Source of the DNA: Ministeria vibrans ATCC 50519
Lineage: Eukaryota; Opisthokonta; Filasterea
Assembly (NCBI GenBank): GCA_943704425.1
Contig: CALSCP010000738.1
Span: 60,182-123,971, forward strand
DNA length: 63,790 nt
Direction of reading: 5' to 3'
Below the pieces are notes generated by a model, which worked only from the letters and a program-made list of their open reading frames with translations, did not search any database and had not been told where the DNA came from. Positions 46,608-62,065 of the stretch are shown in pieces; position 1 is the stretch's first letter, and the number at the start of each line of letters is the position of its first letter. The position numbers and the translations under genes are program-made.

Positions 46608-49600
46608 ATGTCCTCTGGGGGATTCAGGCCTCCGCCTCCGGGCCAGCAGCAGTTCGCGCCGCAGCCGCCTCAGCAACGACCTCCTTTTTCTTCGGGCGCC
46701 CCACCGCCGCAAATGGCGATGCCACGGCAGCCTGGCGGACCGGCGGGTGCGCCACGTCCGGCTATGCCCATGCAGCGGCCGCCGCAGCAGCAGCCGATGG
46801 GCGCTCCAGGCGGATTCCAGCCACATCCTCAAATGACATCGCAGCAGCCTGGCGCTCCGCATCAGCAGCGTCCTCCCCTCCACGGCCAGATGCCACTCCA
46901 CCCGGGGCAAGACTTTCCGCCCCGCCCGGGCCAGCCGCGTCCGATGGCGCCAACCGCTGGCGTGCCACCGCCAGCGCAACAGTTTGTGTCCAGATCGCAA
47001 ATGCCCTCGCAACTGCCAGCACACGCCCAGCAGAGCCCACCAATGCCCTCAGGTCCCGCTATGGGGTCGCCTCCACAGCCTCACCTTAGCGGCCCAGCGC
47101 CACAGGCGTCCTTTGGTGCTCCTCGACCGCCACAGCCACAGCAAATTGCACCATCGACAAATCCTTCGCAATTCGCCGCACCGCAACCCGCCTCGGGCGC
47201 ACTCCCACCCGCTTCTGGCGCCCCACAGGGAGCTCCACCTCCCAGCGCTCCTCTCTCCAGCACCAACATGAAAAAACGTCGCGTTTATCCCGGTCAAGCG
47301 CCGCCCTCCGACTTGCCGCAGCAGCCACAACAGCAGCAGCAATATGCTCAAGATCAGCCTGCCACCGCTCCTTTACAGCCCTCGCAGCCTCAACACTCGG
47401 CGACAATGCAACCACCTTACTCGGGTGCCTTCAACCCAGGCCAGGCGCAGCCCCCTCAGCAACAATACATTCAGCGTCCAGGCCCTGGCGCTGCTGTCCC
47501 ACCACGACCACCCATGCAGCAGCACCAACAGCAGCAACCAGGTCAACCTCCTTTACCGTCACAGCAGCAGCAGCAGCAGCCGCCACCGACTTCGATACAG
47601 CCCGGCGGACAGCAAGTGTCGCCCGGTGGCAACGTGCAGCGTCCCAAGACACGCATTGACCCTGACATGATCCCTTCACCCGTGCAGGTCATGGAAACCG
47701 ACCAGCGCTCCCAGTTCTCCAAACCCTACAGCACCAACACGGCGTACGCCACCGACGACGTCCGTCCCGTGCCCCCACTTGCTTCGTCCGTCTTCACTGC
47801 CGTCGACGAGGGCAACGCCAATCCCCGTTTCATCCGCATGACTCTAAACTGCGTGCCCCAGACCCCTCAACTCCAAAAATCCTCCCACGTTCCCCTTGCT
47901 GCCGTCATCCAGCCCCTTGCCGAGCTTTCACCAGGTAATAAAGAGAAAGAAGATAGAGAGAAGAGAAGAGAAGAGAAAGAAAGCAAAAAGAAAAAAGAAA
48001 ATTGAAAGAAAGAAAGAAAGAAACGTAATATTTTTTTGTATTTATTCTTATACTAACTCACTCCCAACTTATTTTCGTCAGACGAGAAGCAAATTCAACT
48101 GGTGGACTTGCCCAATGGCCCTGTGCGCTGCAACCGTTGCAAGGCCTACGTGAACCCATACATGGCGTTTGTCGACGGCGGTCGTCGCTTTAACTGCAAC
48201 ATATGCTTCCACAGCAACGAGTGCCCTGAGAACTACTTCTGCAACCTCGACCATGCTGCCCGTCGCCACGACATCTACGAGCGTCCCGAGCTCCTCCATG
48301 GCTCAATCGAGTTTGCTGCCACAAAGGAGTTTTGTCTGCGCGACCCCAAGCCGCCCGCCTATGTCTTTGCCATTGATGTCTCCTACGCGGTACGACTTAT
48401 ATTATACGTCTTTTCATTTGACTCATTCTTGCAATATAACAATAATACTAAAAATTTAAAAATAATAATAATAATTACTTATTATTGTTTGTTTTTAGTC
48501 GTTAAAATCGGGTGTGATCAATGCCGTCTCGCGCACCATTGAGCGTCTGCTCGACTCGTTTCCGCGTCCGTCCGCTCAAGAGCCATCGCCCGTGCGCATC
48601 GGGCTCGTCACATACGACAAGGACGTCCACTTCTACAACCTCTCGCCGCGACTTACACAACCCCAGATGATGGTCATCTCTGACATTGACGACGTTTTTG
48701 TGCCCCTTCACGATGGCTTCCTCGTCAACATCGAAGAGTCACGGTATGAAAAAAAAAAAAAACTTTCTGTCGTCTTTCACAACACTCGGCGTATGTATAA
48801 TTCGGATTATTCTATCTTTAGGTCTCTCATTGAAGCGCTTCTGCAGCAATTGCCAGTGATGTTTGAAGACACGCGCGAGACCGAAGTGGCAATGGGCGCA
48901 GCAGTGCGCGCAGCCGCAATGGCAATGAAGGTATCGCACGCATTTACTCGCCCACTTAACTCACACTCACTCGCACACACTTTTTTCTTTTCTTATTTAT
49001 TATCTCTCTTTTAGGAGTGCGGTGGAAAGCTTTTTGTGTTTCAATGTGAACTGCCGTCGTTGGGTCCGGGGAAACTGAAGAACCGCGAAGACAACAAGTT
49101 GCTGGGCACCGACAAGGAAAACACATTGTTCCAAGAGCAGGATGCCTTCTACTCCAAACTGGGAGAGGCCTGTGTTGGCTATGGGGTCTCGGTGGATCTC
49201 TTTCTTTTCCCCCACGCCTCGTACACCGACGTGGCGACGCTGAGCGAGCTTGCACGTGTCACAGCCGGTGAAGTACGTCTCTATCGCAAGTTTCTCTGTC
49301 AGATGGACGAAGAGCGCTTTGCCGGCGATCTGGGTCGTCATATCACGCGCACCACTGGCTTTGATGCTGTCCTCAGAGTTCGCGCAAGCACCGGTAACTG
49401 TTCACAAAATTCTTTTTTGACCTGTCGTTTTCTGACTTATCTGCCCCCTTTTTTTTACAGGTCTTCGTGCAGTCAAACACCACGGAAACTTCTTCACCCG
49501 CAACGTGACGGACATTGAGATGGCGGCTGTCGACTGCGACGCAGCTCTCGGTGTCCTCTTTGACTACGACGACAAGTTGCCCATCAACGAGAACGGACCA

Positions 49601-51149
49601 GTAAGAGACTTTTAGCAATTTTTTATGATGAATTGGATTTTGGATTTCAGCTCATTCAATGACACTCGATCTCGATCACTCCTAGACCAATGCGGCAATT
49701 CAAGTGGCTCTTCTCTACACCACCATTACCGGTGCACGTCGCATCCGAGTGCACAATTTGTCGCTGCGCACCAGTTCACAGCTCGCTGATGTGTTTCGCT
49801 GTGCCGAGCTCGACACTCTTATGAACTACATTAGCAAGGTACCTTGTTTGTTTTTTTTTTACATTCTACTTTGTTTCTCTCTATCACTTTGTTTCTATCA
49901 CTTTGTTTTTGTTTGTTTCTATCACTTTGTTTTTGTTTGTTTCTTCACTTTGTTTCTATGACTTTGTTTCTATGACTTTGTTTCTATGACTTTGTTTTTA
50001 TGACTTTGTTTCTATGACTTTGTTTCTATGACTTTGTTTCTATGACTTTGTTTCTATGACTTTGTTTCTATGACTTTGTTTCTATGACTTTGTTTCTATG
50101 ACTTTGTTTCTATGACTTTGTTTCTATGACTTTGTTTCTATGACTTTGTTTCTATGACTTTGTTTTTATGACTTTGTTTCTATGACTTTGTTTCTATGAC
50201 TTTGTTTCTATGACTTTGTTTCTATGACTTTGTTTTTATGACTTTGTTTCTCTCTATCACTTTGTTTCTCTGCGTCACGTTTATTCTCTCTTTCACTTCT
50301 CTCTCTCAATCACTTTGTTTTTTTTTTCTCTTCAACGTCATTCTTGCTCTTTTTCGTGTGAAGGGAGCCATTGTGCAAATAATGCAGAAACCACTGGAGC
50401 AGGTGCGCAAGTCGGTATCACAGTTAACGGTCGCTGTGCTGGGCTCGTACCGCAAAAACTGTGCAACGGCAAGCTCAACGGGCCAGCTGATCCTGCCCGA
50501 GGCACTCAAGCTCATGCCTGCCTACATGGCGTCGCTGTTGCGCAACCCTGCCTTCCTGAACGGCCAAGAAGTGTCTCCGGACATGCGCGTGCATCTGTAC
50601 CATCGATTGCGACGCCTCTCCGTACCCAACTCTATTGTGTACTTCTACCCACGCATAATTGATTTGGCTCTCGCCCTCGAAAACCCTTTTATGCCCATTT
50701 TGCCGACTGTACGCGCTTCGATGATCCGCATTGAGAACGAAAAAATGTACCTGTGCGAGAATGGCTTTGAGCTGGTGCTCTGGGTCGGTCTGGGTGTTCC
50801 CAGCTCGCTTGTGCAGGCCATCTTCAACGTCTCCGACGTGCAACTGCTCAATGTCACCGCCACCGCACTACCCGAGCTTGAAAACTCTACATCGACTGGT
50901 GTGCGCAAGATTATTAGCCGTCTGCGCAACGAACGCAAAGAGTACATGCAGTTTAGGCTGTGCCGTCAAAAGGACGCAAGTGAGGGTCAACTCTACCGAA
51001 TGCTCGTCGAGGTACCATGTTGGTTGTTTTAAGTGTGCGACCGAACTCACTGTCGACTTATTTTGTAGGATGGTCATCCGGGGTGCATGAACTACGTGGA
51101 CTATCTGTGCTACACCCACAAGGAAATCCAGCACAGTATGGCAACTTAA
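46608..51149 (+). CDS. SEC24: COPII coat protein SEC24
   Basis: Nine exons: 46608-47934, 48082-48389, 48499-48743, 48822-48930, 49015-49393, 49461-49600, 49686-49838, 50364-51011 and 51069-51149. All phases agree; 1129 residues. SEC24 is the cargo-binding subunit of the inner COPII coat at ER exit sites. The first 400 residues are Pro/Gln-rich and disordered, as usual. A zinc finger follows (VRCNRCKAYVNPY and FNCNICFHSNECP), then the trunk (PPAYVFAIDVSYA, IGLVTYDKDVHFYNL, DTRETEVAMGAAVRAA), the beta-sandwich, the helical region and the gelsolin-like end (YLCENGFELVLWVG, MNYVDYLCYTHKEIQ). The seventh intron (49839-50363) is unusually long because it carries a 14-bp minisatellite. Confidence 0.96.
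49905..50246 (+). repeat. 14-bp tandem minisatellite (TTTCTATGACTTTG)n
   Basis: About 24 tandem copies of a 14-bp unit, tttctatgactttg, with very few variants (some copies have ttttatgactttg). It sits in the seventh SEC24 intron. The flanks have ctatcactttgtttc, the dispersed motif, which looks like the founder: a single C to G change (ATCAC to ATGAC) gives the tandem unit. Confidence 0.95.
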
Positions 51150-51275
51150 GATGCACTGAGACACAGACTGAGAGAAAGAGATAAATAAATAAAGAGAAGA
51201 TAGAGAGATAGATAGAAGATAGAGAGAGATAAGAGAAAGAAAAATACAAGAGAATACAATGATAACATACAAATT

Positions 51276-53264
51276 TTACTGAGCTTTGTAAAGGGCCTCA
51301 CTATAATCAAGCATCTCAGGCATGGCAAGGATGTGCTTGAGGTGGAAGTGGGCTTGATCGGGAGTGCACGAGAGCTTGAAATCAAGCATGACAAGCACCG
51401 ACATCTCATAGGCAGAAATGTGGCGCATCGAGACGCCCAGTGTCTTGTCAATGGCACTCGCGAGTGGCTGCAGACCATTGTTGGTGGCGTGTGGATCGTG
51501 GAACTTGGCGGCAAGCCACAGACAGACGGCCGTGATGACTTTGCGATTCTCCTTGTTAATATACCCTTTGAGAATGACCCGCTCAAACAACGTAAAGGCC
51601 AGCGCGACTGTGCTCACTTCAAACTTGGCGGTGAACACAGTGATGTGGACCATGTCGCGCTTGAGCGAACGCATTTTGCTAAGAGACAGATGCACGGTGG
51701 GGTGCTTCTCCTTGAACATTTCGTTGAGATCACGTTTGAGATCGAGGGGACGCACATAGGCAAAGAGAGTCATAAGGTGGGTGTTGAAGGCAATCACTTG
51801 ACGGTGTTTGCCGGAGCGCGTGTCGGGATCGTCCAGCTCCAGTAGATTGTATGGGGGCGGTTCGGTGGCGAGTGTGTCGCTGAAGGAGCGCTCTTCGTCG
51901 GTGGGACACCAAATGTCGGTAAGCACAGGCGTCGTGTCGATGTCATCGCTGGCAAGGGTCGTGCTGGGGTCGGCAGGCAGACCGCCCGGGCTGCTGTCAC
52001 GGTTGCCGGCGTGCATATGGTGGGTATGGTGGTGATGCGACGACTGGGGTTTCAGACGCTTCTTGTGGTGCTGTTGAGAGTCCTCTTTCTGCTGCGCACG
52101 GTCGACCTCTTGCTCTTCGGTGCCCGCACGGCGTTTGCGCTGGTATGAAAGTACGCTTGTGATGGACACGGCTGTGTGGCCCACGGTGAGGACTAGACGA
52201 CCTTGTGCAAGAGCTGATGGACCACCCGAGTAGGCCAAGGAAGGCGCTGCAAGCGTACCTGTGAACGCGCCAGCGGAGTAAACTCCACTTGATGCTGCTG
52301 CTGCTGCTGCTGCTGCTGCTGTAGCATCACCCGTGACGGGAGCGCTCTGGGGAAGAGGGAGGGTAGGGTGTGAGGGTACCTTGCCACCGCTGTATGCCAT
52401 GTTTGCCATGGTCGTGCGGACCATGGGAAAGGGCGGTCGGCGTCGTGGTGCCACAATGATGGCATCTCCATCGGTGCCTATATGCGACACCCAAATGTCA
52501 TTGTTGTCTTCTCCATGGTGAGAGAAAGAGCCATCGGCGCTGCGTGTCACGGTTGTTTGTCGCCCCCCGCCGCTGTTGTGGTCGTTGGACGTCAAGGCCG
52601 CTGCCGCCGTGGCAGCTACTGACGTGTTGTATTGGCCAAGCGACAGGCGGTTTTGGGTGGCAGGAGAGGTGATACTGGGCTGGCGCGATCGGAGTTTGCT
52701 AGGATGGTCGGCGGGGTCGTTTCTGTTGGCGACTACGACGCTCATGGAGGACGATGACAAGCGCAGGGCCGACGACGGGCGGTGGGTACGAAAACCGGCG
52801 TTGTGGGCGGCGGTCAGGTCGGCTAGCGGCGAGTCGCTTGCGGCCACAGCGTCGCCGTGTTCATCATGAATGTTTTCGCCTGATGAATGAAAATCCTTTC
52901 CGTCCAGTGGCGCTGTAACGCCCAACGTAGCGTCAAGGGGAGCAGCAGCCGTGGTGTTCGGTGCCATGTCGCTGTCGGGGGAGGCGGCAGAAGCAGCCGC
53001 AGCAGCCGCAGCAGCAGCGGCAGGATCGGGATTGTCGTTGGGAATGCGAGAGGGTGTTTCGTGCTGAACGCGGATGGAGGTGATGAGCCCGATGGCACGC
53101 GCACGAGATCGAGCCGAGCGTGGACGTCTTGCAGACGTGTGGTTTGCCGCAATGAGAGCGCCCAGGGCAAGCGAACTCGAGCGAGGACTGACGGGCTTTC
53201 GCATTTTTATCGAAGTGTCTTTCTCGACGCGTTTTAATTCTCCAATGTCGTCGCGAGACGTCAT
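51276..53264 (-). CDS. CABLES-like protein with cyclin fold
   Basis: Single-exon gene of about 662 residues from the ATG at 53264. The first 450 residues are low-complexity: poly-Ala near 52980-53020 and 52288-52322, His/Gln stretches, a basic patch (RKRRAGTEEQ). The C-terminal 200 residues match CABLES (Cdk5 and Abl1 enzyme substrate): NLLELDDPDTRSGKHRQVIA, then YVRPLDLKRDLNEMFKEKHP, LSLSKMRSLKRDMV, VALAFTLFERVILKGYINKE and NRKVITAVCLWLAAK, ending in MSVLVMLDFKLSCTPDQAHF. This is a cyclin-box fold lacking the canonical cyclin MRAIL site. Animal CABLES links Cdks to tyrosine-kinase signalling. The role here is inferred from the domain only. Confidence 0.85.
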   Translation of the reverse strand: MTSRDDIGELKRVEKDTSIKMRKPVSPRSSSLALGALIAANHTSARRPRSARSRARAIGLITSIRVQHETPSRIPNDNPDPAAAAAAAAAASAASPDSDMAPNTTAAAPLDATLGVTAPLDGKDFHSSGENIHDEHGDAVAASDSPLADLTAAHNAGFRTHRPSSALRLSSSSMSVVVANRNDPADHPSKLRSRQPSITSPATQNRLSLGQYNTSVAATAAAALTSNDHNSGGGRQTTVTRSADGSFSHHGEDNNDIWVSHIGTDGDAIIVAPRRRPPFPMVRTTMANMAYSGGKVPSHPTLPLPQSAPVTGDATAAAAAAAAASSGVYSAGAFTGTLAAPSLAYSGGPSALAQGRLVLTVGHTAVSITSVLSYQRKRRAGTEEQEVDRAQQKEDSQQHHKKRLKPQSSHHHHTHHMHAGNRDSSPGGLPADPSTTLASDDIDTTPVLTDIWCPTDEERSFSDTLATEPPPYNLLELDDPDTRSGKHRQVIAFNTHLMTLFAYVRPLDLKRDLNEMFKEKHPTVHLSLSKMRSLKRDMVHITVFTAKFEVSTVALAFTLFERVILKGYINKENRKVITAVCLWLAAKFHDPHATNNGLQPLASAIDKTLGVSMRHISAYEMSVLVMLDFKLSCTPDQAHFHLKHILAMPEMLDYSEALYKAQ

Positions 53265-53448
53265 GCCGTGTCTCTGCCTACGCTTCAACAAAAGACAGGT
53301 GAAGATGCTGTTCTAATACACGGAATTGTTATTATTTCTTAATTCTTATCGATCATGCATTCACCTTTGACTATTATTTATCTTTCAATGTGCGGGATGA
53401 CTTTCTTTCCGACTTCGGAAAAAACTGAAACCACTTTTTCATTTCTTT

Positions 53449-56400
53449 ATGGAGCGTCAGCCCTTGCTCACTTCGGGTCGTACTGGGGACAAGGGGTCAG
53501 TGACATCTTCTGAAGTCTCCTCGATGAGCACGTCTCCACCACCGGGCACCAGCGACTCTCTGGAGCAGCTCGACGTTGAAGGTAGCCGATCTGATTGGTC
53601 GCCACTTCCCGTTGCATTCCCTTGCAACCCACAGCTCGTCTTCGCCTTTCGCTTGCATCTCACGTTTGGTTTTGACCCCTCCCTTCTCCCCCCCCCCCCT
53701 CCTCCTCCTCCCCTCTCATCAGGTTACTACAGGCTGAGCCGGTGCAAAAACTTTTTCTTCGTCGTCTTCTCCATTCTTACCGGCGGCCTCCTTGCTCTCG
53801 TGAGCATGTGGCTCCCTATTCTGCGCACCCGACTCTCCTATGTACGCTGCAGCATCACGTCGGCCGAATGCGTTCTGGTGCGGCACGATCCCTCGGCCGC
53901 ATTCACGCTCGAAAGCATTGAGCAGTCGGAGGTGCGCGACGTCGAGCGTCGCTGGTTCTCTCACCGCAAGCTGCGCTACGTCTACAACAACGTCGCAGGC
54001 GCATTCAATCCATCAGCAGCATCACTTCCTCGTTTGGGCGACATCAAAGACGGCAGTGCCTCGCTGGCGGGACTCGGCGCGTCCGGTGTCCGACAGCAAC
54101 AACTGGTCCACGGCGACAATGCCACGCCCGTTCCCGTGCGGCCCGTCTGGCAAGTGCTCGTCAGCGAAGCCCTCCACCCTTTCTACGTCTTTCAGATCTT
54201 CAGTGTCATCCTGTGGATGCTTGAGCCCTACATTGTGTACGCGTCGTGCATTCTTGTGATTTCGCTCGTGTCGCTCGCCATTGAAGTGTACGAAACGTGT
54301 GCTAACGAACGTCGTCTGGCGGCCATGGCACACGCCCACGCAGCCCTCCCCAGCATCACTGTGGTTCGCGACGAAAAGCACGTGGTTGTTGACACAGCAG
54401 CTCTTGTGCCCGGTGACCTTGTCGTTGTCTCGCCGGGTCTCAGCTCGTGCGACATGGCACTCATTGATGGGCGCTGTGTGGTGGACGAGAGCATGCTCAC
54501 CGGTGAGAGCGTCCCCGTCCAGAAACCCTCCTTGCAACCCGAAGACTTTTCCCTACACGCCAATACCTCGGTTCCCGCCCGCTCCGTCATTTTTTCCGGC
54601 ACACGCGTCATTCAAACGCGCGCTGGCACTCAAAAACACGTTCTGGCCATTGGTAAGACTACATCACGATGAATATGTACAACAGTCGAAAATTACGATT
54701 ATAATAATTATTATAATAATAATATAATAATTTTGTTGCGTGTGTAGTTATCTGCACAGGGTTTCTGACTGCGCGTGGTGAGCTCTTGCGTTCCATCCTT
54801 CATCCCAAACCCACTCGTTCGTCGCGTCTCCAGTCCGACTCGGCCCGCTTTGTCCTCATTTTGGCCTTTCTCGCTCTCATTGGAATGATCTACTCCATCA
54901 TTGACTTGCACAAGCAGGGGACAGTCACCAAACTGATTGTCATTCGTTCGCTCGATCTCATTACAATTGTGGTCCCACCGGGTAAGGAGAGAAAGAGAAA
55001 CGTCCCACCTTTGTAAATACGTCGGCCAACTTTTTTTTTTTTTTTTAAGCCCTTCCGGCTGCGATGACTGTGGGCGCTGTGTTTGCGCTGTATCGTCTGA
55101 AAAAGTTTTCAGTGTACTGCACAAGTCCATCGCGTGTCAATGTGTGTGGCAATGTGGACACGCTCGTGTTTGACAAGACAGGCACACTTACAGAGGACCA
55201 ACTCGACGTGCTAGGGTTCCAACCAGTGCATACGAGTCACACCGCTAGTGTCACTAGTAGCAACACTGGCACTGGTACTGTCACTGGCACTGGTGATGAT
55301 GCATCTCCTGTGCACTTCCTGTCGCTTGAGAAACATCTCAGTGTGCTTCCCGATGCTCGTGTCGTGTGGGGCCTTGCTGCCTGCCATTCACTTGAGTTGG
55401 TTGAGATGCCCGCTGAGAAGACCCACAATGACTTTGATTCACCAAGTACGAAACGCGACTTTGACTTATTATTATATTTTTTCTTATTAATTTTTTTTTA
55501 CTATTGTTGTTGTTGTGACTTTAGAAATGGAAAGTACGCTTGTTGGAGATCCTCTCGACGTCAAAATGTTTGAGGCACTTGAGGAGTGGTTTGTGGAGCA
55601 CAATGGATCGTCGACGACCATCGTGTGGCGACCCAAAGAGAGTATGTTTTTAAACAAACACGTCGAATTCACTGTTTTAACGGCGGGCGGGGGGTTTCAT
55701 TTCATATAGCTACCCAGACAACGCTCCGCATTGAACGCCAGATGTTGTTTGCGCCTGAACTTCGACGGAGCGGAGTCGTAGTGCATCACGAGAGCAAAAG
55801 CACAAGCAGTGACGCAGGCAATGACGCTGTGCTTGATTTTGACATCTTTGTGAAGGGTGCTCCTGAGGCAATTGTTCCACTCTGTGTGCCGGAGAGTGTT
55901 CCACAGGATCTAAAGGATCGTCTTCATGTGTACACCTCGGAAGGTACGGCCATCGTAATACTTTTTATAACTTTTAGCTTGCTTACACAATGATTTTCGC
56001 CTAGGCTTTCGAGTGATCGCCTTGGCTCACCGACCGATTCAGCAGCAGACACGGTCATTTGTGATGGCGGAGTCGCGCGAGGCACTCGAGAGTCAATTGA
56101 TCTTTTTGGGCTTTTTGGTGTTCCGGAACTGTCTCAAGAGCGAGACGAAAGGGGCGATTGAAGAGCTTCACGATGCGCAGACGTTGCACATTGTGATGGC
56201 AACGGGAGACAACGCACTGACGGGGATTAGTGTGGCCTTGGAGTGTGGACTGGCACGACCACGGGACTACCGTGTTGCCGAGCGGGCTGGTGTGTTTCTG
56301 GGTGAGCTCAGCGGTACAGGTGGGGTGACGTGGACGCGTGTGTCTGAATGGCACCGGGCACGTGGACAGGGCAGTGGTGGTGGTGGTGGCGGTGGACAGG

Positions 56401-58395
56401 AGTTGGTGTCGTCCCCACGACTGAGCGGAAAGCGAGAGCATGGCGAGTCCGGTGGTCAACAGGAGCCAGTTGCTCTGGCGCAAGTGCCGCTGCGCAGTGT
56501 GTTGGCCGTGACGGGCGATGCGTTTGCCGCTCTTGTGAAGTCGGCTCAGTCGGACCCTGCCGAGACCGCTGAACTCGAGCGTGTTCTTCGCAACGGGTCT
56601 ATTTTTGCACGAATGTCACCCTCGCAAAAGGCGCTGCTTGTCGAAGTAACACACGAGAAAGATACAAAGTGATAGAGGGAGAGAGAAGGGAGAAGGATAC
56701 AAAGTGATAGAGAGAGTCAAGAATCATACGATAATAACTGTTGTGTAGTCGTACCAAGAGCGCCACCACATTGTGTCCATGTGTGGCGATGGGGCCAATG
56801 ACTGCAGTGCCCTCAAAGCTGCCCATGTGGGCATATCCTTGTCTGACACAGAGGCATCCGTTGCTGCTCCCTTTACCTGTCGCGAGTACGTCACTTGAGT
56901 TTATTATTATAATTATCAATTATTATTTTATACTGATTGTCTGACTTTAAACTTAGACAAAACATTTCGTGTGTGCCGAAACTGTTGTGTGAGGGGCGCG
57001 CTGCGCTCATGACGTCATTTGCTGTCTTCCGCTTTATGGCCATGTACAGTTTCATCCAGTTTACCAGTGTGCTCATTCTCTATCATATCAGCTCAAACTT
57101 GTAAGAGACGAGTTTAAGAGAGAGAGATAGAGATAGTTTGAGAGAGAAAGAGAGAGACAACGAAACAAAGTGATAGAGAGATGTGAGTCATTGTGAAATT
57201 GTTTCATTCTTTTTTTTTGTAGGTCTGATTGGGAATATCTGTACATTGACCTGTTTCTCATTCTTCCCTTGGCACTCTTTATGGGCCGACAGGTAAAAAA
57301 ACGGAAGTAAAAAATTATACTGAAAGTGATATTGATAGACACCTGTTCGGAGTCTGTACAAGTCGGCACCACCATCACGACTGACGTCACTGCCTATTAT
57401 CGCCAGTCTCATTGGCCAAGTACGAAGCAAATTGTTGCGCAGTGGCAGAAGAATAACACGATTGGGCATTGTGTTTGTGTGCGTGTAGATTGTGGTCCAG
57501 ATTGCGTTTCAAGCGGGTTCTTATGCGTGGTTGACAGAGCGGTCGTGGTACCATCCACTGGTGCCCGTGCCTGACTGTACGTTTTACTGACATTATGAGA
57601 ATAATTTTTATTTCTGTCTTTTTCTTGTGTGTTTGTCTTAGTCTGAGAGATATTATGAGTGATGTGAATGTGTTATTAATTTTTCATTTAAGAATATTCT
57701 AATACTATAATACGTCAAAATAAATGATAATAATATTATTATTCTTATTAATAATGTTTATTAATTTTATTATTATTCTTGCTGGGTTTGTTTTAGCCGA
57801 GAATTATGTTTGTATGGAAAACAAACTCGTCTTCAGTGTGAGCGTATTTCAATACGTGACGGTTGCGACCGTCTTTATGATTGTAAGTCATGTCAAAAAA
57901 ACCTGAACCCTAACTTTAATCTTAACCCTAATTCTCTAGGGCGGACGACATCGCTCGTACCTCTGGACGAACAAACTATTGGTGTGCACCATTCTCTTGG
58001 GCTACACCATCTCTGCTCTTCTCGCCTTTTTGCCCTATTCTGGGTTCACTCGTCTCTTTGAATTTGACGAAGAAATTCCTAAAGTAAGCAAAACCTCACT
58101 TTGGTCCGATTTAACAATCGTTATGATTACCACGTTGTAGTCTGGCAACATCGTGATTGCGATATTTGTGCTTGTGAACATTGCCTTGTCCTTTGCGGTT
58201 GAGCTGCTCGTTGTGCCTTTTGTGGTGTGGGCGCGGGATCGATGGCGTGCCCGCCGCTCGCTGGGTGGTGGTAGTGGTAGTAGCAGTGGTAGTGGTATGG
58301 CGGCGGCGCTGTTGGAGGGCGATGAGGATGGAGATCATGATGAGGAGAAGGATGAGGAGGCGACTGCTGTTGATGGGCGCCTTCTGTCCTCTTGA
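53449..58395 (+). CDS. ATP13A2: P5B-type ATPase, ATP13A2-like
   Basis: Fifteen exons: 53449-53581, 53723-54652, 54748-54981, 55050-55445, 55525-55641, 55710-55943, 56005-56645, 56749-56885, 56957-57100, 57223-57292, 57339-57419, 57489-57576, 57797-57882, 57940-58083 and 58141-58395. All phases agree; 1229 residues. Landmarks in order: membrane-embedded N-terminus, actuator [12 protein letters not shown], the P5B signature [11 protein letters not shown] in M4, phosphorylation site [10 protein letters not shown], nucleotide-domain [19 protein letters not shown], and hinge [12 protein letters not shown]; then [20 protein letters not shown] and the M5-M10 spans. P5B pumps export polyamines from late endosomes and lysosomes. 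A Gly-rich insert (about 56360-56460) breaks the P domain between ATGDN and the hinge. The first intron is in frame (141 bp) but excluded on family match. Confidence 0.94.
56660..57181. repeat. Dispersed motif copies in two ATPase introns
   Basis: Copies of (a/g)aaacaaagtgatagagag or gatacaaagtgatagagag at about 56656-56720 and 57140-57180, in introns 7 and 9 of the ATP13A2-like gene. Confidence 0.75.
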
Positions 58396-58621
58396 AACGA
58401 TTTTGTATACACCAAAGAAATTTGTTTAGCTGACAGGCAACTTTTCTCCATGTAAATTGTAACGTGGGAGTTTGATGATTAAGAAGTTTATAAGAAAATA
58501 AATAGAGAATCGAGTTGAATAAAAATCGAGAACTTGGACGAGTTTGATTTTTGATTTTTCAAGTTCTGAAATCTGAAAACTTCTGATCAGATTTTCTGTT
58601 CTGTCTCTCCCTACCTCCATC

Positions 58622-61796
<3,175 letters not shown>

Positions 61797-62065
61797 ACAT
61801 TGTCGTTCATACTTTCTTGTCGGTCCATTCGGCAACTCTGCTCTTGACCAGATGCCTTGTACTACCATGATCGTGATCATGGTATTTCTAGTAGCGTGCA
61901 AGTAAGTTGCTCTTTAACAAGAGTTTGAGTGAGTGACAATATTATTATTACCAAGACGTATCAATCAAAATTAATATAATTGGAAATGTCTTCTTCTGCT
62001 TCATAAAATAATAAATATATCCTTTATATTCTCTCGCGTCGCATCTGATTGCTCATAGGCACATC

